Origin: Marinobacter sp. S6332
GTDB lineage: Bacteria; Pseudomonadota; Gammaproteobacteria; Pseudomonadales; Oleiphilaceae
Assembly: GCF_023016045.1 (NCBI RefSeq)
Contig: NZ_JALKAP010000005.1
Location: 186,001-250,000 of the forward strand
Direction: 5' to 3'
Length of the DNA stretch: 64,000 nucleotides
The translations under genes and the position numbers were made by a program. Of this stretch, positions 8,612 through 17,463 are shown one piece after another. The notes under the pieces were generated by a model. The model made no database searches and was not told where the DNA came from. It was given only the letters and a program-made list of their open reading frames with translations. Each line of letters opens with the position of its first letter. Within the stretch, counting starts at the first letter, position 1.

Positions 8612-8648
8612 AAAAAAACGACGCCATCATCTCATAGCTGATGGCGTC
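8612..8648 (-). terminator. Intrinsic terminator of the YeeE/YedE pair
   Basis: On the minus strand a perfect 10-bp stem (8639-8648 with 8620-8629, 9-nt loop) is followed by seven T. It lies 28 bp past the stop of the second YeeE/YedE gene. Confidence 0.85.
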
Positions 8649-8675
8649 TGTCAGAAGGATACACAGCTAATCCGC

Positions 8676-9146
8676 TCACTCCTGAGTGGTCGCACTCCAG
8701 CCGCTTCCGGACCGGGTTGGGTTTGCGCCAGCCCGGCTACGCTCTATCAGTTCGAACACGCCCATGCCGACGATCATGGAGGCCACGAAAACAGCGGATT
8801 TGAGTTCGCCTGCGCCCAAACCTACCAGCCCGGGTCCGGGGCAAATGCCGGCAATACCCCAGCCCACACCAAATAATAAACCACCAATGATCAAGCGTTT
8901 ATCTACGTGGGACTGGCCGGGCACTTTCATGCTGAAGCCGAGGAAGGAGAGGGTTCTTTTACGGGCGATGGCGAATGCCACAAGGCCAACAAGGATGGCG
9001 CCACCCATCACGAAAGCAAGGGACGGGTCCCAGAGCCCGGCAATATCGAGAAAGCCCAAGACCTTTTCCGGATTCGCCATGCCGGAAACCAGTAGGCCGA
9101 AGCCAAACAGCAAGCCAGAAAATAGTGCGGCGATAGCAGATTTCAT
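8676..9146 (-). CDS. YeeE/YedE family protein, C-terminal-type half
   Basis: 156-residue membrane protein with four to five helices, of the DUF395 sulfur-transport family (E. coli YeeE/TsuA imports thiosulfate). It carries 'GVGWGIAGICPGPGLVGLG', corresponding to one of the conserved cysteine sites of YeeE. The frame is open 18 codons further upstream, but those overlap the preceding gene, and the ATG at 9146 (MKSAIAALFSGLLFGFG) gives the usual N terminus. It begins 4 bp after the stop of its partner. Together the two give the two halves that are one chain in YeeE. Confidence 0.85.
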   Translation of the reverse strand: MKSAIAALFSGLLFGFGLLVSGMANPEKVLGFLDIAGLWDPSLAFVMGGAILVGLVAFAIARKRTLSFLGFSMKVPGQSHVDKRLIIGGLLFGVGWGIAGICPGPGLVGLGAGELKSAVFVASMIVGMGVFELIERSRAGANPTRSGSGWSATTQE

Positions 9147-9150
9147 AGAG

Positions 9151-9588
9151 TTACACTCCCAGCAGATGGCGGATAACAAACACGGTGGCAAACCCGGCAA
9201 ACATAAAACTAAGGGTTGCTACTAAAGACCGGGGAGAGAGTCGTGACAGCCCGCAAACGCCATGCCCGCTGGTACAGCCTGAGCCGTAGCGAGTGCCAAC
9301 GCCTACAATAAGGCCAGCCAAAATGAGAACGGGGTATCCCGCATTGATTTCAATGGGCGGCAATTGAGCCACCAAGGCCCAAAGAGCTGGCGCGCCGATG
9401 AGCCCGGCCAAAAAAGCAATGCGCCAGCTGATGTCGCCGACAGTCGGCGTTAGCAGGCCGCCTAAAATGCCGCTTATTCCGGCTATCCTGCCATTCAGCA
9501 AAAGAAAGCTCGCAGCCGCGAGACCTACAAGCACGCCACCGATGAGTGCTGACCAGGGAGTAAAACTACTCCAGGCAATATCAATCAT
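9151..9588 (-). CDS. YeeE/YedE family protein, N-terminal-type half
   Basis: 145-residue membrane protein, first gene of the split transporter pair. The motif '[19 protein letters not shown]' (about residues 97-115) is the family's most conserved block; its cysteine is thought to pass the sulfur substrate through the membrane in YeeE. GGAGG precedes the ATG by about 9 bases. No TusA-like carrier (TsuB) is adjacent, so whether the cargo is thiosulfate or another sulfane compound is open. Confidence 0.87.
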   Translation of the reverse strand: MIDIAWSSFTPWSALIGGVLVGLAAASFLLLNGRIAGISGILGGLLTPTVGDISWRIAFLAGLIGAPALWALVAQLPPIEINAGYPVLILAGLIVGVGTRYGSGCTSGHGVCGLSRLSPRSLVATLSFMFAGFATVFVIRHLLGV

Positions 9589-9715
9589 TCAATCATTCCT
9601 CCAGTTAGCCGGTAAGGTAAGGTATTCGAATTGCTTTTTGCGATACAAAAGCGTCTAGTTCTGCGAACTCCAAAGTTGTTTTTGGAATAAGCATATAAGT
9701 GCAGGCAATAATAAC

Positions 9716-9743
9716 AAAAAAAAGCCCGGCGTGAATGCCGGGC
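9716..9743 (-). terminator. Orphan minus-strand intrinsic terminator
   Basis: Read on the minus strand, a perfect 7-bp GC stem (9737-9743 with 9724-9730, loop of 6) runs into eight consecutive T (9716-9723). On the + strand there is no T-run. The nearest minus-strand gene upstream is the TetR gene that ends at 10455, with a + strand phasin gene between. Confidence 0.8.
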
Positions 9744-9842
9744 AGAGGCGTGCGAGTTTTATCCATGAAAGGCTTCCAGACAAACCGGTGTCAACAGGGA
9801 CTCCGGTATGAATAAGTATTGTCTAAAATTCGTACACTTCAA
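9716..9842 (-). ncRNA. Candidate small RNA ending at the orphan terminator
   Basis: On the minus strand TTGAAG (9837-9842) and AATACT (9815-9820) are 16 bases apart and could form a sigma-70 promoter. A transcript from about 9808 to the terminator would be about 90 nt and has a second potential pairing (accgg with ccggt). This is a prediction from promoter and terminator only; I do not recognise an RNA family. Confidence 0.3.
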
Positions 9843-9993
9843 GCTTGCAGCTATTCGCTTTGGGAACATTTTCGCATATAAATTTCGCCTTTATACTGAG
9901 GCCTGTTGTTATGCGGCTTTCAAGCCGACTGAAATTGCGCTTTAGCTGTAATACAATAGGCTTTAAGCGCACTTTTCTTCCCGAGGTTGTTGC

Positions 9994-10410
9994 ATGTCTA
10001 ATGAGAACGACAAGAAACCCGAAAACGATCCGCAGTTGGCAGCAAAGATAAAAGGCTCTGCCCGACAGATTTGGCTTGCTGGCCTTGGCGCTTACACGAA
10101 AGCGGAAGAGGATACAGGTCGGTTTTTTGATCGCTTGGTTCAGGAAGGTGAACAACTGGAGAATAAAACTCGGGGAGTGGTAGAGAAGCAGATACGCTCC
10201 GTGGAAGATCGGGTCGAGGGTGTTCGTGAGCGGGCAACCGGCACCTGGGACAGGCTTGAGCACCTATTTGATGAGCGGGTGTCCGGCGCGTTACGTCGCC
10301 TAGGCATTCATCGCCGGGAAGACATCGAAGCGCTTGAGCAAAGAATAAATGCATTGGAAGCAGAACTTTCGGCGCTCAGGGATAACAGCAGTAGAGATGA
10401 AGAAGAGTAA
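9994..10410 (+). CDS. Phasin family (PhaF/PhaI-like) granule-associated protein
   Basis: 138-residue helical protein of the polyhydroxyalkanoate granule-associated family. 'ARQIWLAGLGAYTKAEEDTGRFFDRLVQEG' (about residues 24-54) is the phasin signature. The remainder is a charged amphipathic helix and a C-terminal leucine-zipper-like coiled coil (RREDIEALEQRINALEAELSALR). It lacks the Lys/Ala-rich histone-like tail of PhaF and so resembles PhaI. GAGG lies before the start. The convergent neighbour is a PhaD-like regulator, which supports a PHA role; no synthase is in the window. Confidence 0.85.
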   Translation: MSNENDKKPENDPQLAAKIKGSARQIWLAGLGAYTKAEEDTGRFFDRLVQEGEQLENKTRGVVEKQIRSVEDRVEGVRERATGTWDRLEHLFDERVSGALRRLGIHRREDIEALEQRINALEAELSALRDNSSRDEEE

Positions 10411-10454
10411 GCGCTTGGGGGCCTAAGGGACTGAGAGAGGGGCTAAGAGGTGTA

Positions 10455-11087
10455 CTACAGCAAATAGTCCCGGCTAATCAGTTTTGCGTGCTCTTGAACG
10501 TCCGGCGCGAAATAGGGCAGCATAAGATTCATCATCTGATAAACACCACGTCCAGGATCGACAGACTCCCTGTCGTCAAGGTGGGAAAGCGTATCGTACG
10601 CGCTCCAGTAACACGCAGTCAGGGTTAATTGTTCACACAAGGAGTCTACTTCTTCCTGATCAGCGCTCATCATGTTTTGGTTCCGCAGGCTTTCGCAGAT
10701 ACCCCGGAAAGCCTCCGTTTTCTTCTTCAAAATCCGTTTGAAACGCAGTTGCAAGCGCTCGTATCTGGATAAGACGTTCACCAGGTCCTGATACAAAAAC
10801 CGGTATCGTGCCACTGCCTCGAACAGCAAATGCAGAAAAAAGCTCTGTTGGTCTAGACTGATGTCAACGTCATCCGGCACCGCGAGCAAGTCCAACATTT
10901 CCGTTTCAAAAGCCGAAAACAGCTCCTCGACAATGTCACCCTTGCTCTTAAAGTGGTAATACAGGTTTCCCGGGCTTATATCCAGCTCATCCGAGATCAG
11001 CAACGTTGTTACATTTGGCTCGCCCAGACTGTTGAACAGCGAAAGGCTGGTGTTAAGTATTCGGTCCCGGGTTTTTACTTTTGTCAT
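10455..11087 (-). CDS. phaD: TetR family regulator, PhaD-like
   Basis: 210-residue TetR protein. The N-terminal helix-turn-helix is 'TRDRILNTSLSLFNSLGEPNVTTLLISDELDISPGNLYYHFKSKGDIVEEL' in outline (residues about 6-58), and the 'LFN..GEPNV.T..I..EL.ISPGNLYYHF' pattern closely follows PhaD of Pseudomonas, the regulator of pha genes. The C-terminal ligand domain is helical. It is convergent with the phasin gene, whose expression it may control. The symbol rests on similarity plus context. The ribosome binding site is weak. Confidence 0.75.
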   Translation of the reverse strand: MTKVKTRDRILNTSLSLFNSLGEPNVTTLLISDELDISPGNLYYHFKSKGDIVEELFSAFETEMLDLLAVPDDVDISLDQQSFFLHLLFEAVARYRFLYQDLVNVLSRYERLQLRFKRILKKKTEAFRGICESLRNQNMMSADQEEVDSLCEQLTLTACYWSAYDTLSHLDDRESVDPGRGVYQMMNLMLPYFAPDVQEHAKLISRDYLL

Positions 11088-11105
11088 GGGGCGCCCGATC
11101 AGATC

Positions 11106-11918
11106 TCAGAGTTCAAAGGTCGCCCAAACCGGGCAATGATCGGATGGACGCTCCATCGCGCGGAAATCATAAGACACGCCCGCTTCCTTTGCTTTAGGCA
11201 GCAGCCCATCGCTCGCCATGATGAGGTCAATACGTAGGCCTCGCTTGGGCTCACGTTCAAAGCCTTTGCTGCGGTAATCAAACCAACTGAATGTTTGTGC
11301 CTCATCCGGATGCAGGTGGCGGAACACATCGGTATAGCCGCGAGCCTCAACTTGGCCTAACCATTCCCTTTCTTCCGGAAGAAATGAACATTTACCGGTG
11401 CGTAACCAACGCTTGGCGTTGTCCGGGCCTATGCCAATGTCTTTATCCGTGGGGGAAATGTTCATGTCGCCCATAATCACCACGTGGCCATCCCGCTCAT
11501 TAAGTTCATCCAAATAAGCCATGAGGTCTGCGTAGAATTTCTCTTTGGCTGGAAACTTGATGGGGTGGTCGCGGCTCTCGCCCTGAGGAAAATAACCGTT
11601 AAGAACCGTAAGCTTTTTGCCATTGACGGTGAACTGCCCGGTAATCATTCGCCGCTGGGCGTCGTCTTCGTCTCCGGGGTAGCCCTTTAAAACCCGATTC
11701 GGCTCCATTCGGGAGAGCAGTGCAACACCATAGTGGGTTTTCTGACCGTGAAAATGTACGTGATAGCCCAGTTCACGAATGGCCTCAACCGGAAACTCTT
11801 CGTCTCGTACTTTGGTCTCCTGAAGGCCGATGAAATCCGGGTTATGGCTTTCGATCAGCGCCTCAAGCTGGTGCAGGCGAGTACGTATACTGTTGACGTT
11901 AAAAGACACAAACATCAT
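11106..11918 (-). CDS. xthA: Exodeoxyribonuclease III
   Basis: 270-residue AP endonuclease and 3'-5' exonuclease of base-excision repair, the length of E. coli XthA. It shows the family blocks '[11 protein letters not shown]', '[13 protein letters not shown]' (catalytic Glu), '[15 protein letters not shown]' (Asp/Asn pair) and the C-terminal '[12 protein letters not shown]' (catalytic His). Two adjacent ATGs (11918 and 11915) are equally possible starts. It ends 18 bp upstream of the PhaD-like gene on the same strand. Confidence 0.95.
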   Translation of the reverse strand: MMFVSFNVNSIRTRLHQLEALIESHNPDFIGLQETKVRDEEFPVEAIRELGYHVHFHGQKTHYGVALLSRMEPNRVLKGYPGDEDDAQRRMITGQFTVNGKKLTVLNGYFPQGESRDHPIKFPAKEKFYADLMAYLDELNERDGHVVIMGDMNISPTDKDIGIGPDNAKRWLRTGKCSFLPEEREWLGQVEARGYTDVFRHLHPDEAQTFSWFDYRSKGFEREPKRGLRIDLIMASDGLLPKAKEAGVSYDFRAMERPSDHCPVWATFEL

Positions 11919-11999
11919 GGCTAAACATTCTCCGGCGTTGGTTGCCGCAGAAGTTTAACACATTGGGACCTGTGCACTGCCTACCTGAAGGGTGCAAGA

Positions 12000-12743
12000 T
12001 TAGGGGGTAAGTTCACATTCCGGGTAGGTGGTTACATTATAGCGGATGGTTGCAGTGAAATTTTGATCGGCATTCTCGCGCACATTGGTGAGGCCAGAAT
12101 AGACTGTGAGCACACCCTTTTTGCTATAGCCGAGGACAATAGGGTCCACCAATAATTTGAGCATAAAGCTGTCTGGGCGAATTTGTACTAAGTGATCTGC
12201 TTTCACGGTCTGGCTTTGCGCAGGCTCCAATACAAACGCGTAATCGGTTCCTCGAGTTGGCGCCAGAAAACGAAATTTTACAGACTCATCGTTAATAACC
12301 TTGTGCCAATTCCGGCGCACAAAATTATCAAAGCCTGCGTCAACCACCAATTCGTTGGAAATCTCAAGGGTCGACCGACTGGTATCACCTCCGGGCTGTT
12401 GCCACACCAGATTCACGATACCTTTAGCAGGATAGGTGATTTCAAGAAACTCGTTAAAATCCGGCTGACGGAAATTCACCGCTGGGCGAACAACCGAAGA
12501 GCTGTAATCCAGCCACTTTTCTGCGAATGGTTGATCGCTGCCGCTAGAGGGCAGGTAGGTTACGAGGTGCTTTGCTGGTTGGAATACGCCTTCCTCACAC
12601 TGGCCCTCGATTCTATGCTCCTCTTCGTATAGCACTGTCCCATCGTTTTTGGCGGCTGATCCGGTAAATTCGAACAAATCTGCACCTACCGGTGCAGCCA
12701 TAGACGCTGCCACTAATAGAACTCCACCGCGTATGGCCGTCAT
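12000..12743 (-). CDS. Exported protein of unknown function, end of lipid operon
   Basis: 247 residues with an N-terminal signal peptide (MTAIRGGVLLVAASMAAPVGA, probable cleavage near residue 21) and a beta-rich mature part. The start at 12743 is chosen because it overlaps the TGA of the DUF2878 gene in an ATGA; the frame is open 20 codons further, but those codons lie inside that gene. Several aromatic residues and one cysteine near each end are seen, with no catalytic motif. Its position as last gene of an eight-gene membrane-lipid operon suggests an envelope role. Confidence 0.75.
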   Translation of the reverse strand: MTAIRGGVLLVAASMAAPVGADLFEFTGSAAKNDGTVLYEEEHRIEGQCEEGVFQPAKHLVTYLPSSGSDQPFAEKWLDYSSSVVRPAVNFRQPDFNEFLEITYPAKGIVNLVWQQPGGDTSRSTLEISNELVVDAGFDNFVRRNWHKVINDESVKFRFLAPTRGTDYAFVLEPAQSQTVKADHLVQIRPDSFMLKLLVDPIVLGYSKKGVLTVYSGLTNVRENADQNFTATIRYNVTTYPECELTP

Positions 12744-13258
12744 GACAGCTCCGGGTACAGGGATTTTCGGGTAAACAGCAGCAACGGAAACACCAGCAGC
12801 CAACCAATAGCCAGAGCCGTAAGTGAGAGAGCAAGATCCGGCAGGGCAACCGCTCCTAATCTACTTGCCGACCAGTAGGCAAACGGGCCCGCAATGGGGG
12901 CAAACACGAACGCAAGCCAGACCTTACGGCTGATCCAGTTTAGGGAGTGACTGAGGGTGGTCATGAATGTCGCCCAGATAGCAACCAGCCATAGCGGGGT
13001 AATCACCAAAGCGTCGCTTCCATTATCAAGAACGCCAGTGTTGAGCCAGAGACCATCTAGCAATGAGCCTAAAACCGTTCCCAGCGCGATAAACTGCAGC
13101 TCGGTTAAGCGGTTCTGGCTCACCAGTACAAAATGGATCACCAGAAACGACAGCGCGACGGCTGGACCAATCAGGTCGGGGTAGACTACGCAAGAAAGCC
13201 ACCCAGCCTGAAAGAGTATAAAGTTCAGTATATTACGAGCTGTTTCTGATGTGATCAT
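12740..13258 (-). CDS. DUF2878 family membrane protein
   Basis: 172-residue protein with about five hydrophobic helices and the DUF2878 pattern 'FQAGWLSCVV....GPAVALSFLVIHF'. It overlaps the stop codons of both neighbours by four bases (ATGA), which indicates tight translational coupling. Members occur next to Cfa-like methyltransferase and DUF1365 genes in many proteobacteria; the molecular role is unknown. Confidence 0.8.
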   Translation of the reverse strand: MITSETARNILNFILFQAGWLSCVVYPDLIGPAVALSFLVIHFVLVSQNRLTELQFIALGTVLGSLLDGLWLNTGVLDNGSDALVITPLWLVAIWATFMTTLSHSLNWISRKVWLAFVFAPIAGPFAYWSASRLGAVALPDLALSLTALAIGWLLVFPLLLFTRKSLYPELS

Positions 13259-14529
13259 ACACTCAGTATGTTCCGCCGTTTGTTACCGGGTTTGGCGAAA
13301 ACCAACTGTGATACACCGATAGCTCTCTCGCTAAAGCCTGCTTCGCAGTAGGCAAAGTAGAAGTGCCAGAGCTTGCGAAAAGCCTGATCGTAGCCCATAG
13401 ACTCTAGGGTTTCGCGGTTGGCCATAAACCGATCGCACCAGTGCCGGAGCGTGCGCGCATAGTGAAAACCGGTGTCTTCCGAGTGAGTCAAAACCATATT
13501 GGATTCATTGCGCACCGATTCCAGAATGGCGCCGAATGACGGTATAAAACTACCGGGAAAGATAAACCGTTGGATAAAATCGACGTTTTTCAGGGCGCGC
13601 TGGTAACGCTGCTCCGGCATGTTAATGGCCTGAACCAAAGCTATTCCGTCTGGCTTCAGTAGCGCGTTAATTTGACTGAAATAGCTGTCCAGAAACTGAG
13701 GGCCTACGGCTTCAATCATTTCAATGGAAACCAGTTTGTCGAACTGGCCCGCAAGGTCACGATAATCGTCGAACAGTAGGGTGATTTTATCTTCGAGGCC
13801 TTCACTGCGAACCCGCTCTTGGGCAAGTTCCAGTTGTTCTTTGGAAATTGTGGTTGTGGTTACATGGCAGCCATAGTGTTTAGCCGCATGGATAGCGAAG
13901 CCTCCCCAACCGGTTCCTATCTCTATAACTCTGTCACTTGGCTGCAAATCCAGTTTTTTGCAAATGGTGTCGAGTTTGTGAACGGCAGCTTCCTCGAGCG
14001 TGGAATCGTCGCTCGGATAAATTGCGGAGGAGTACATCATGGTCGGGTCGAGGAACGTCTCGAACAAGTCGTTTCCTAAATCGTAATGGGCGCTGATGTT
14101 CTTTCTCGAGCCGTCTTTTGTATTGCGGTTAAGCCAGTGCAGCCCTTTGAGCGCTGGTTTGGTCACCCAACTGAATTTGTCTTCAAACTCATTCATGCGG
14201 TCAATATTACGCGTAAAGAACCGGAGCAGCGCAACAAGATCCGGTGATGACCAGTCCCCGGCAACATAGGCTTCGGCAGCGCCTACGCTACCGCCTGTCA
14301 GCAAATCGCGCCAAGTGCTTGGATCATGAATAATCAGCTCTGCAGGTTGATGCGCATCGCTACCATCCCCAAACACCAGATCCACCATTCCGGATTCACG
14401 AATGGTGAGCCTGCCGGCTCCCAGTTGCCGCAGTTGTTGGATCACCAAATTGCGCGCTACCCGGCTAACCATTGAGATATTGGCCTGGGGGGCGGCGACA
14501 GTATTTGCAGGTGTATTCAGGTTCTCCAT
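13255..14529 (-). CDS. Cyclopropane-fatty-acyl-phospholipid synthase family methyltransferase
   Basis: 424 residues. The SAM-binding motif is 'VIEIGTGWGG' (201-210); the lipid-site block 'HYDLGNDLF' (148-156) and 'SIEMIEAVG' follow the Cfa family, which transfers a methyl group from SAM to the double bond of membrane phospholipid acyl chains. The set Cfa-like, DUF1365 and FAD oxidoreductase also occurs in singlet-oxygen-induced clusters of other proteobacteria, where related enzymes make methylated and furan fatty acids. The product could therefore be cyclopropane, methyl-branched or furan lipid. The start overlaps the DUF1365 gene by 13 bp. Confidence 0.9.
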   Translation of the reverse strand: MENLNTPANTVAAPQANISMVSRVARNLVIQQLRQLGAGRLTIRESGMVDLVFGDGSDAHQPAELIIHDPSTWRDLLTGGSVGAAEAYVAGDWSSPDLVALLRFFTRNIDRMNEFEDKFSWVTKPALKGLHWLNRNTKDGSRKNISAHYDLGNDLFETFLDPTMMYSSAIYPSDDSTLEEAAVHKLDTICKKLDLQPSDRVIEIGTGWGGFAIHAAKHYGCHVTTTTISKEQLELAQERVRSEGLEDKITLLFDDYRDLAGQFDKLVSIEMIEAVGPQFLDSYFSQINALLKPDGIALVQAINMPEQRYQRALKNVDFIQRFIFPGSFIPSFGAILESVRNESNMVLTHSEDTGFHYARTLRHWCDRFMANRETLESMGYDQAFRKLWHFYFAYCEAGFSERAIGVSQLVFAKPGNKRRNILSV

Positions 14530-15401
14530 GAGCTTACCTTTCCTAGAGTCTTGTTTGAGTCGTCTGTGCTGGTTACATCTGCTCCCTGATCGGTGCTTCC
14601 TAGCCTGTGGGCAGGATCACTATCGGCGAGCTTGTCCGGGTGCGTGTAAAAAGGCGCACCTTTGAGTTTCAGCTTCAGGGCGTGCCAGTAGATACCGGCT
14701 GCCACCTTGAGTGCCTCCACCGGAAACTGGCGCAGACTTTTATGGAGAGTTTTACGTGTGAGAGGGGCTCTATGGACTACAAGTGTTGCATCAAAATGTT
14801 TCTTTCCTTCTTCGAGCACGTTCATGTGGATTCTCAAATCCGGTCCACGGAAGCTGAACGTCCATTCGTACTGCTGTGCCATGGCGTTGAATGGGGATAC
14901 ATGAAAACGCTTGGTAAACTCGAATTTTTCGGTACGCCAGCCAGCGGCATTGGGCTTGCTGTTTGTGCTTTCCAAACAATAAACATGACGCTCATGCCAG
15001 GGGGTATTGGTAATCTGGGCCACGATAACAGCGGGAACATCGCCGCTGGCACCGTTCTCGCCAGCGCGATAGCAAAAGTAAAAGCTCACAGGATTGAAAA
15101 CATATCCTGCGTAACGAGGATGGGTTATGAGTTCCACAGCGCCATCAGGTCGCCAGCCGGTGGCGGTTTCAACATGCGCGCGAAGCGCTTCTGATAAGTC
15201 ACCGGCCTCGGGCTGAAAATAGTCTTTGCGCTTCAAAGACACCCAGTTGAAGCCTTCCAGAGAAAAGAAGGGGCTTACGTTGGCTATTTGGTTCCACTCA
15301 TCGGTATTCAAGGCGAGCATGCCAGTATGGTATTCAAACTCGTGCCGAACCGGATACAAGCGCCGGTGCCGGATGGAGCCTTGTAACCATTGGCTATCCA
15401 T
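14517..15401 (-). CDS. DUF1365 family protein
   Basis: 294 residues, full-length DUF1365: 'GSIRHRRLYPVRHEFEYHTGML' in outline at the N terminus and 'RYAGYVFNPVSFYFCY' in the middle. The family has no settled function but almost always accompanies Cfa-like methyltransferases and the FAD oxidoreductase family encoded next. The start is 2 bp after the upstream stop. The last 30 residues are polar and poorly conserved-looking. Confidence 0.88.
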   Translation of the reverse strand: MDSQWLQGSIRHRRLYPVRHEFEYHTGMLALNTDEWNQIANVSPFFSLEGFNWVSLKRKDYFQPEAGDLSEALRAHVETATGWRPDGAVELITHPRYAGYVFNPVSFYFCYRAGENGASGDVPAVIVAQITNTPWHERHVYCLESTNSKPNAAGWRTEKFEFTKRFHVSPFNAMAQQYEWTFSFRGPDLRIHMNVLEEGKKHFDATLVVHRAPLTRKTLHKSLRQFPVEALKVAAGIYWHALKLKLKGAPFYTHPDKLADSDPAHRLGSTDQGADVTSTDDSNKTLGKVSSWRT

Positions 15402-15403
15402 AA

Positions 15404-16669
15404 TCAGAGCTCCACACCAAAGTCACTGGTTACCCGCAGCGCGCTACGCACGCCATCTTCATGGAAACCATTGAACCAATAGGCGCCGCAGTAATGCGTG
15501 CGATTTTTGTTACCAATCTCGCTGTAACGCTCCTGAGCTTCTACCGCATCCAAGGTGAACACTGGGTGAGAATAATTGAAGCGCTTGATGACCTTGTCTT
15601 GGGCAATATCTTGGCTTCGGTTTAGGGTGACGCAAAAAACCTCTGGAGCCTGATGGAAGTTCTGCAGCACGTTCATGTTGTATGTTACCGAAACCGGCTC
15701 TGTGCTGTGCTTTGGAATATAGTAATTCCACGCGGCCCAAGCCCTGCGATTATCTGGCAGAACGCTGCTGTCTGTGTGCAGCACCACATCGTTCTTCTGG
15801 TACGGAATGGCTCCTAGAATATCACGCTCTGTATCACTCGGGTCGGCTAGCATGGCTAGCGCTTGATCACTATGGCAAGCAAAAATAACCTGATCGAACT
15901 CACGAGTCTGGTCTTCTAGGGTAACCGTAACGCCATTTTCATCCCGGCTAACCGCCTGTACTGGCGTATTCAAGTGCGTGTGTTTTCCGAGTCTTTCCAT
16001 CATGGCCTTCACATACTGCGCAGAACCACCCGAAATAACCCGCCACGTTGGGCGATCGTCCACTGACAACATGCCGTGGTTATTAAAGAACTGGAGAAAA
16101 AAGCGTATTGGGAACTGTTTGAGAACGATTTCCGGGGCCGACCAGATGGCTGCTCCCATAGGTACAATGTAGTAGTTGCGGAAGTACCGGGAATAGCCAT
16201 TACGGTTTAAGTATTCTCCGAGTGTTTCTGTACTGAGGATCTTACCGGCAGCCATGTCAGCACGGGTTTCTTTATTGAACCTCAGGATTTCCCGCACCAT
16301 ATTTAAAAAGCGGACATTAAACAGATTTTTACGCTGGGCGAAGAGGGTGTTTAAACTCGTGCCGTTGTATTGCAGGCCCGTTGTGCTGCTATCTACACTG
16401 AAGCTCATGTCGCTGACTTCCGAGGGCACTCCCAATCTCTCCATAAGGCGCATAAAATTCGGGTATGTCCAATCGTTGAACACAATAAACCCCGTATTTA
16501 CCGGCCAGATGCGCCCCCCGGCTTCTACAAACTCGGTATTGGTGTGGCCACCGGCGTAGTCAGCGGCCTCAAATATTTCGACATCGTGCTTTTCAGCGAG
16601 AAGCCACGCTGCTGTAAGGCCGGAGACTCCGGCGCCAATAACCGCAATACGCTGACGTTCGTTATTCAT
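15404..16669 (-). CDS. FAD-dependent amine oxidase-like oxidoreductase
   Basis: 421 residues, cytosolic flavoprotein. The dinucleotide-binding motif 'IAVIGAGVSGLTAAWLLAEKH' starts at residue 8 and is followed by the ADP-binding Glu ('EIFEAADYAGGHTNT'). The C terminus has 'HYCGAYWFNGFHEDGVRSA', a typical FAD-contact end. The family (COG2907) is consistently coupled to Cfa/DUF1365 genes. A desaturation or oxidation of membrane acyl chains is a reasonable inference. Its first codon overlaps the SDR stop. Confidence 0.88.
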   Translation of the reverse strand: MNNERQRIAVIGAGVSGLTAAWLLAEKHDVEIFEAADYAGGHTNTEFVEAGGRIWPVNTGFIVFNDWTYPNFMRLMERLGVPSEVSDMSFSVDSSTTGLQYNGTSLNTLFAQRKNLFNVRFLNMVREILRFNKETRADMAAGKILSTETLGEYLNRNGYSRYFRNYYIVPMGAAIWSAPEIVLKQFPIRFFLQFFNNHGMLSVDDRPTWRVISGGSAQYVKAMMERLGKHTHLNTPVQAVSRDENGVTVTLEDQTREFDQVIFACHSDQALAMLADPSDTERDILGAIPYQKNDVVLHTDSSVLPDNRRAWAAWNYYIPKHSTEPVSVTYNMNVLQNFHQAPEVFCVTLNRSQDIAQDKVIKRFNYSHPVFTLDAVEAQERYSEIGNKNRTHYCGAYWFNGFHEDGVRSALRVTSDFGVEL

Positions 16670-17463
16670 TATGTATCCTGTTCGCTTGAACTTTTACGGG
16701 CCATGGAAGCGGCCATGCGGTCAATTAATGACTGGGGCAGGGCGCCCAGACACTTCAAAATCCATGTAAAGCGTTTCGGGAAGGCAATTTCGTTGTGGCC
16801 TTTAGTAAGACCGCTGACGATTCGCTCTGCAGCATCTTCGGCTGTGACTAGAAAAGGCATAGGGAAATCATTCCGGTCGGTCAGTGGCGTTTTCACAAAG
16901 CCGGGCGACACCAACACAACATCAATACCTTCTACAGCCAAATCGGCTCTTAGGCTTTGGGCAAAATAGGCTAGGGCTGCTTTGGATGCGCCGTAACCCT
17001 CCGCACGGGCAAACGGAAACCACCAAGCGGACGAGCCTACAATAACCAAAGTGGCAGGCAACCCTTTGGCTCTGGTGCGCCGCAACGCAGGCAAGGCAAT
17101 TTCAACACAACGGGCTGTGCCAATCACGTTGGTATATATGTTCTTCTCGATCACATCACTGCTGTAGTGAGCGGCATCCAGATACTCACAAGTGCCAGCA
17201 TTCAGAATAGCCATATTTAACTCGCCGAAGGATTCCAATGTTGCGGAAATCGATTGCAAATCCTCCTTGCTGGTTGTATCTGCCGCTGCCGTTGCGACGC
17301 GCTCTGGCCCGAGTGTTTTCAACTGATCCAGAGGCTCTACGCGGCGCCCGGTAACTATCAGCCGGTGTTTGCCGCGTATCAATGCACGGGTTACTGATTC
17401 ACCGATGCCAGAGCTGGCGCCGGTAATCCATATGTTAGATACAGAGTCGAGACGTTTACTCAT
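16669..17463 (-). CDS. Short-chain dehydrogenase/reductase
   Basis: 264-residue classical SDR: 'WITGASSGIGESV' cofactor loop at about residues 12-24, 'ILNAG' strand, and catalytic Ser-Tyr-Lys in 'IVGSSAWW' and 'EGYGASKAAL'. The cofactor (NADH or NADPH) and substrate cannot be told. It overlaps both neighbours by 1-4 bases, so it is a co-translated member of the lipid operon. Confidence 0.9.
   Translation of the reverse strand: MSKRLDSVSNIWITGASSGIGESVTRALIRGKHRLIVTGRRVEPLDQLKTLGPERVATAAADTTSKEDLQSISATLESFGELNMAILNAGTCEYLDAAHYSSDVIEKNIYTNVIGTARCVEIALPALRRTRAKGLPATLVIVGSSAWWFPFARAEGYGASKAALAYFAQSLRADLAVEGIDVVLVSPGFVKTPLTDRNDFPMPFLVTAEDAAERIVSGLTKGHNEIAFPKRFTWILKCLGALPQSLIDRMAASMARKSSSEQDT

Larger units (their letters stand above)
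9589..9993. other. Intergenic region with orphan terminator and possible small RNA
   Basis: 405 bp without a convincing protein gene. It contains the upstream region of the YeeE/YedE pair (to about 9700), a strong minus-strand intrinsic terminator at 9716-9743 that ends no visible gene, a possible minus-strand promoter at 9815-9842, and the upstream region of the phasin gene with a TACAAT box at 9952-9957. Confidence 0.7.
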
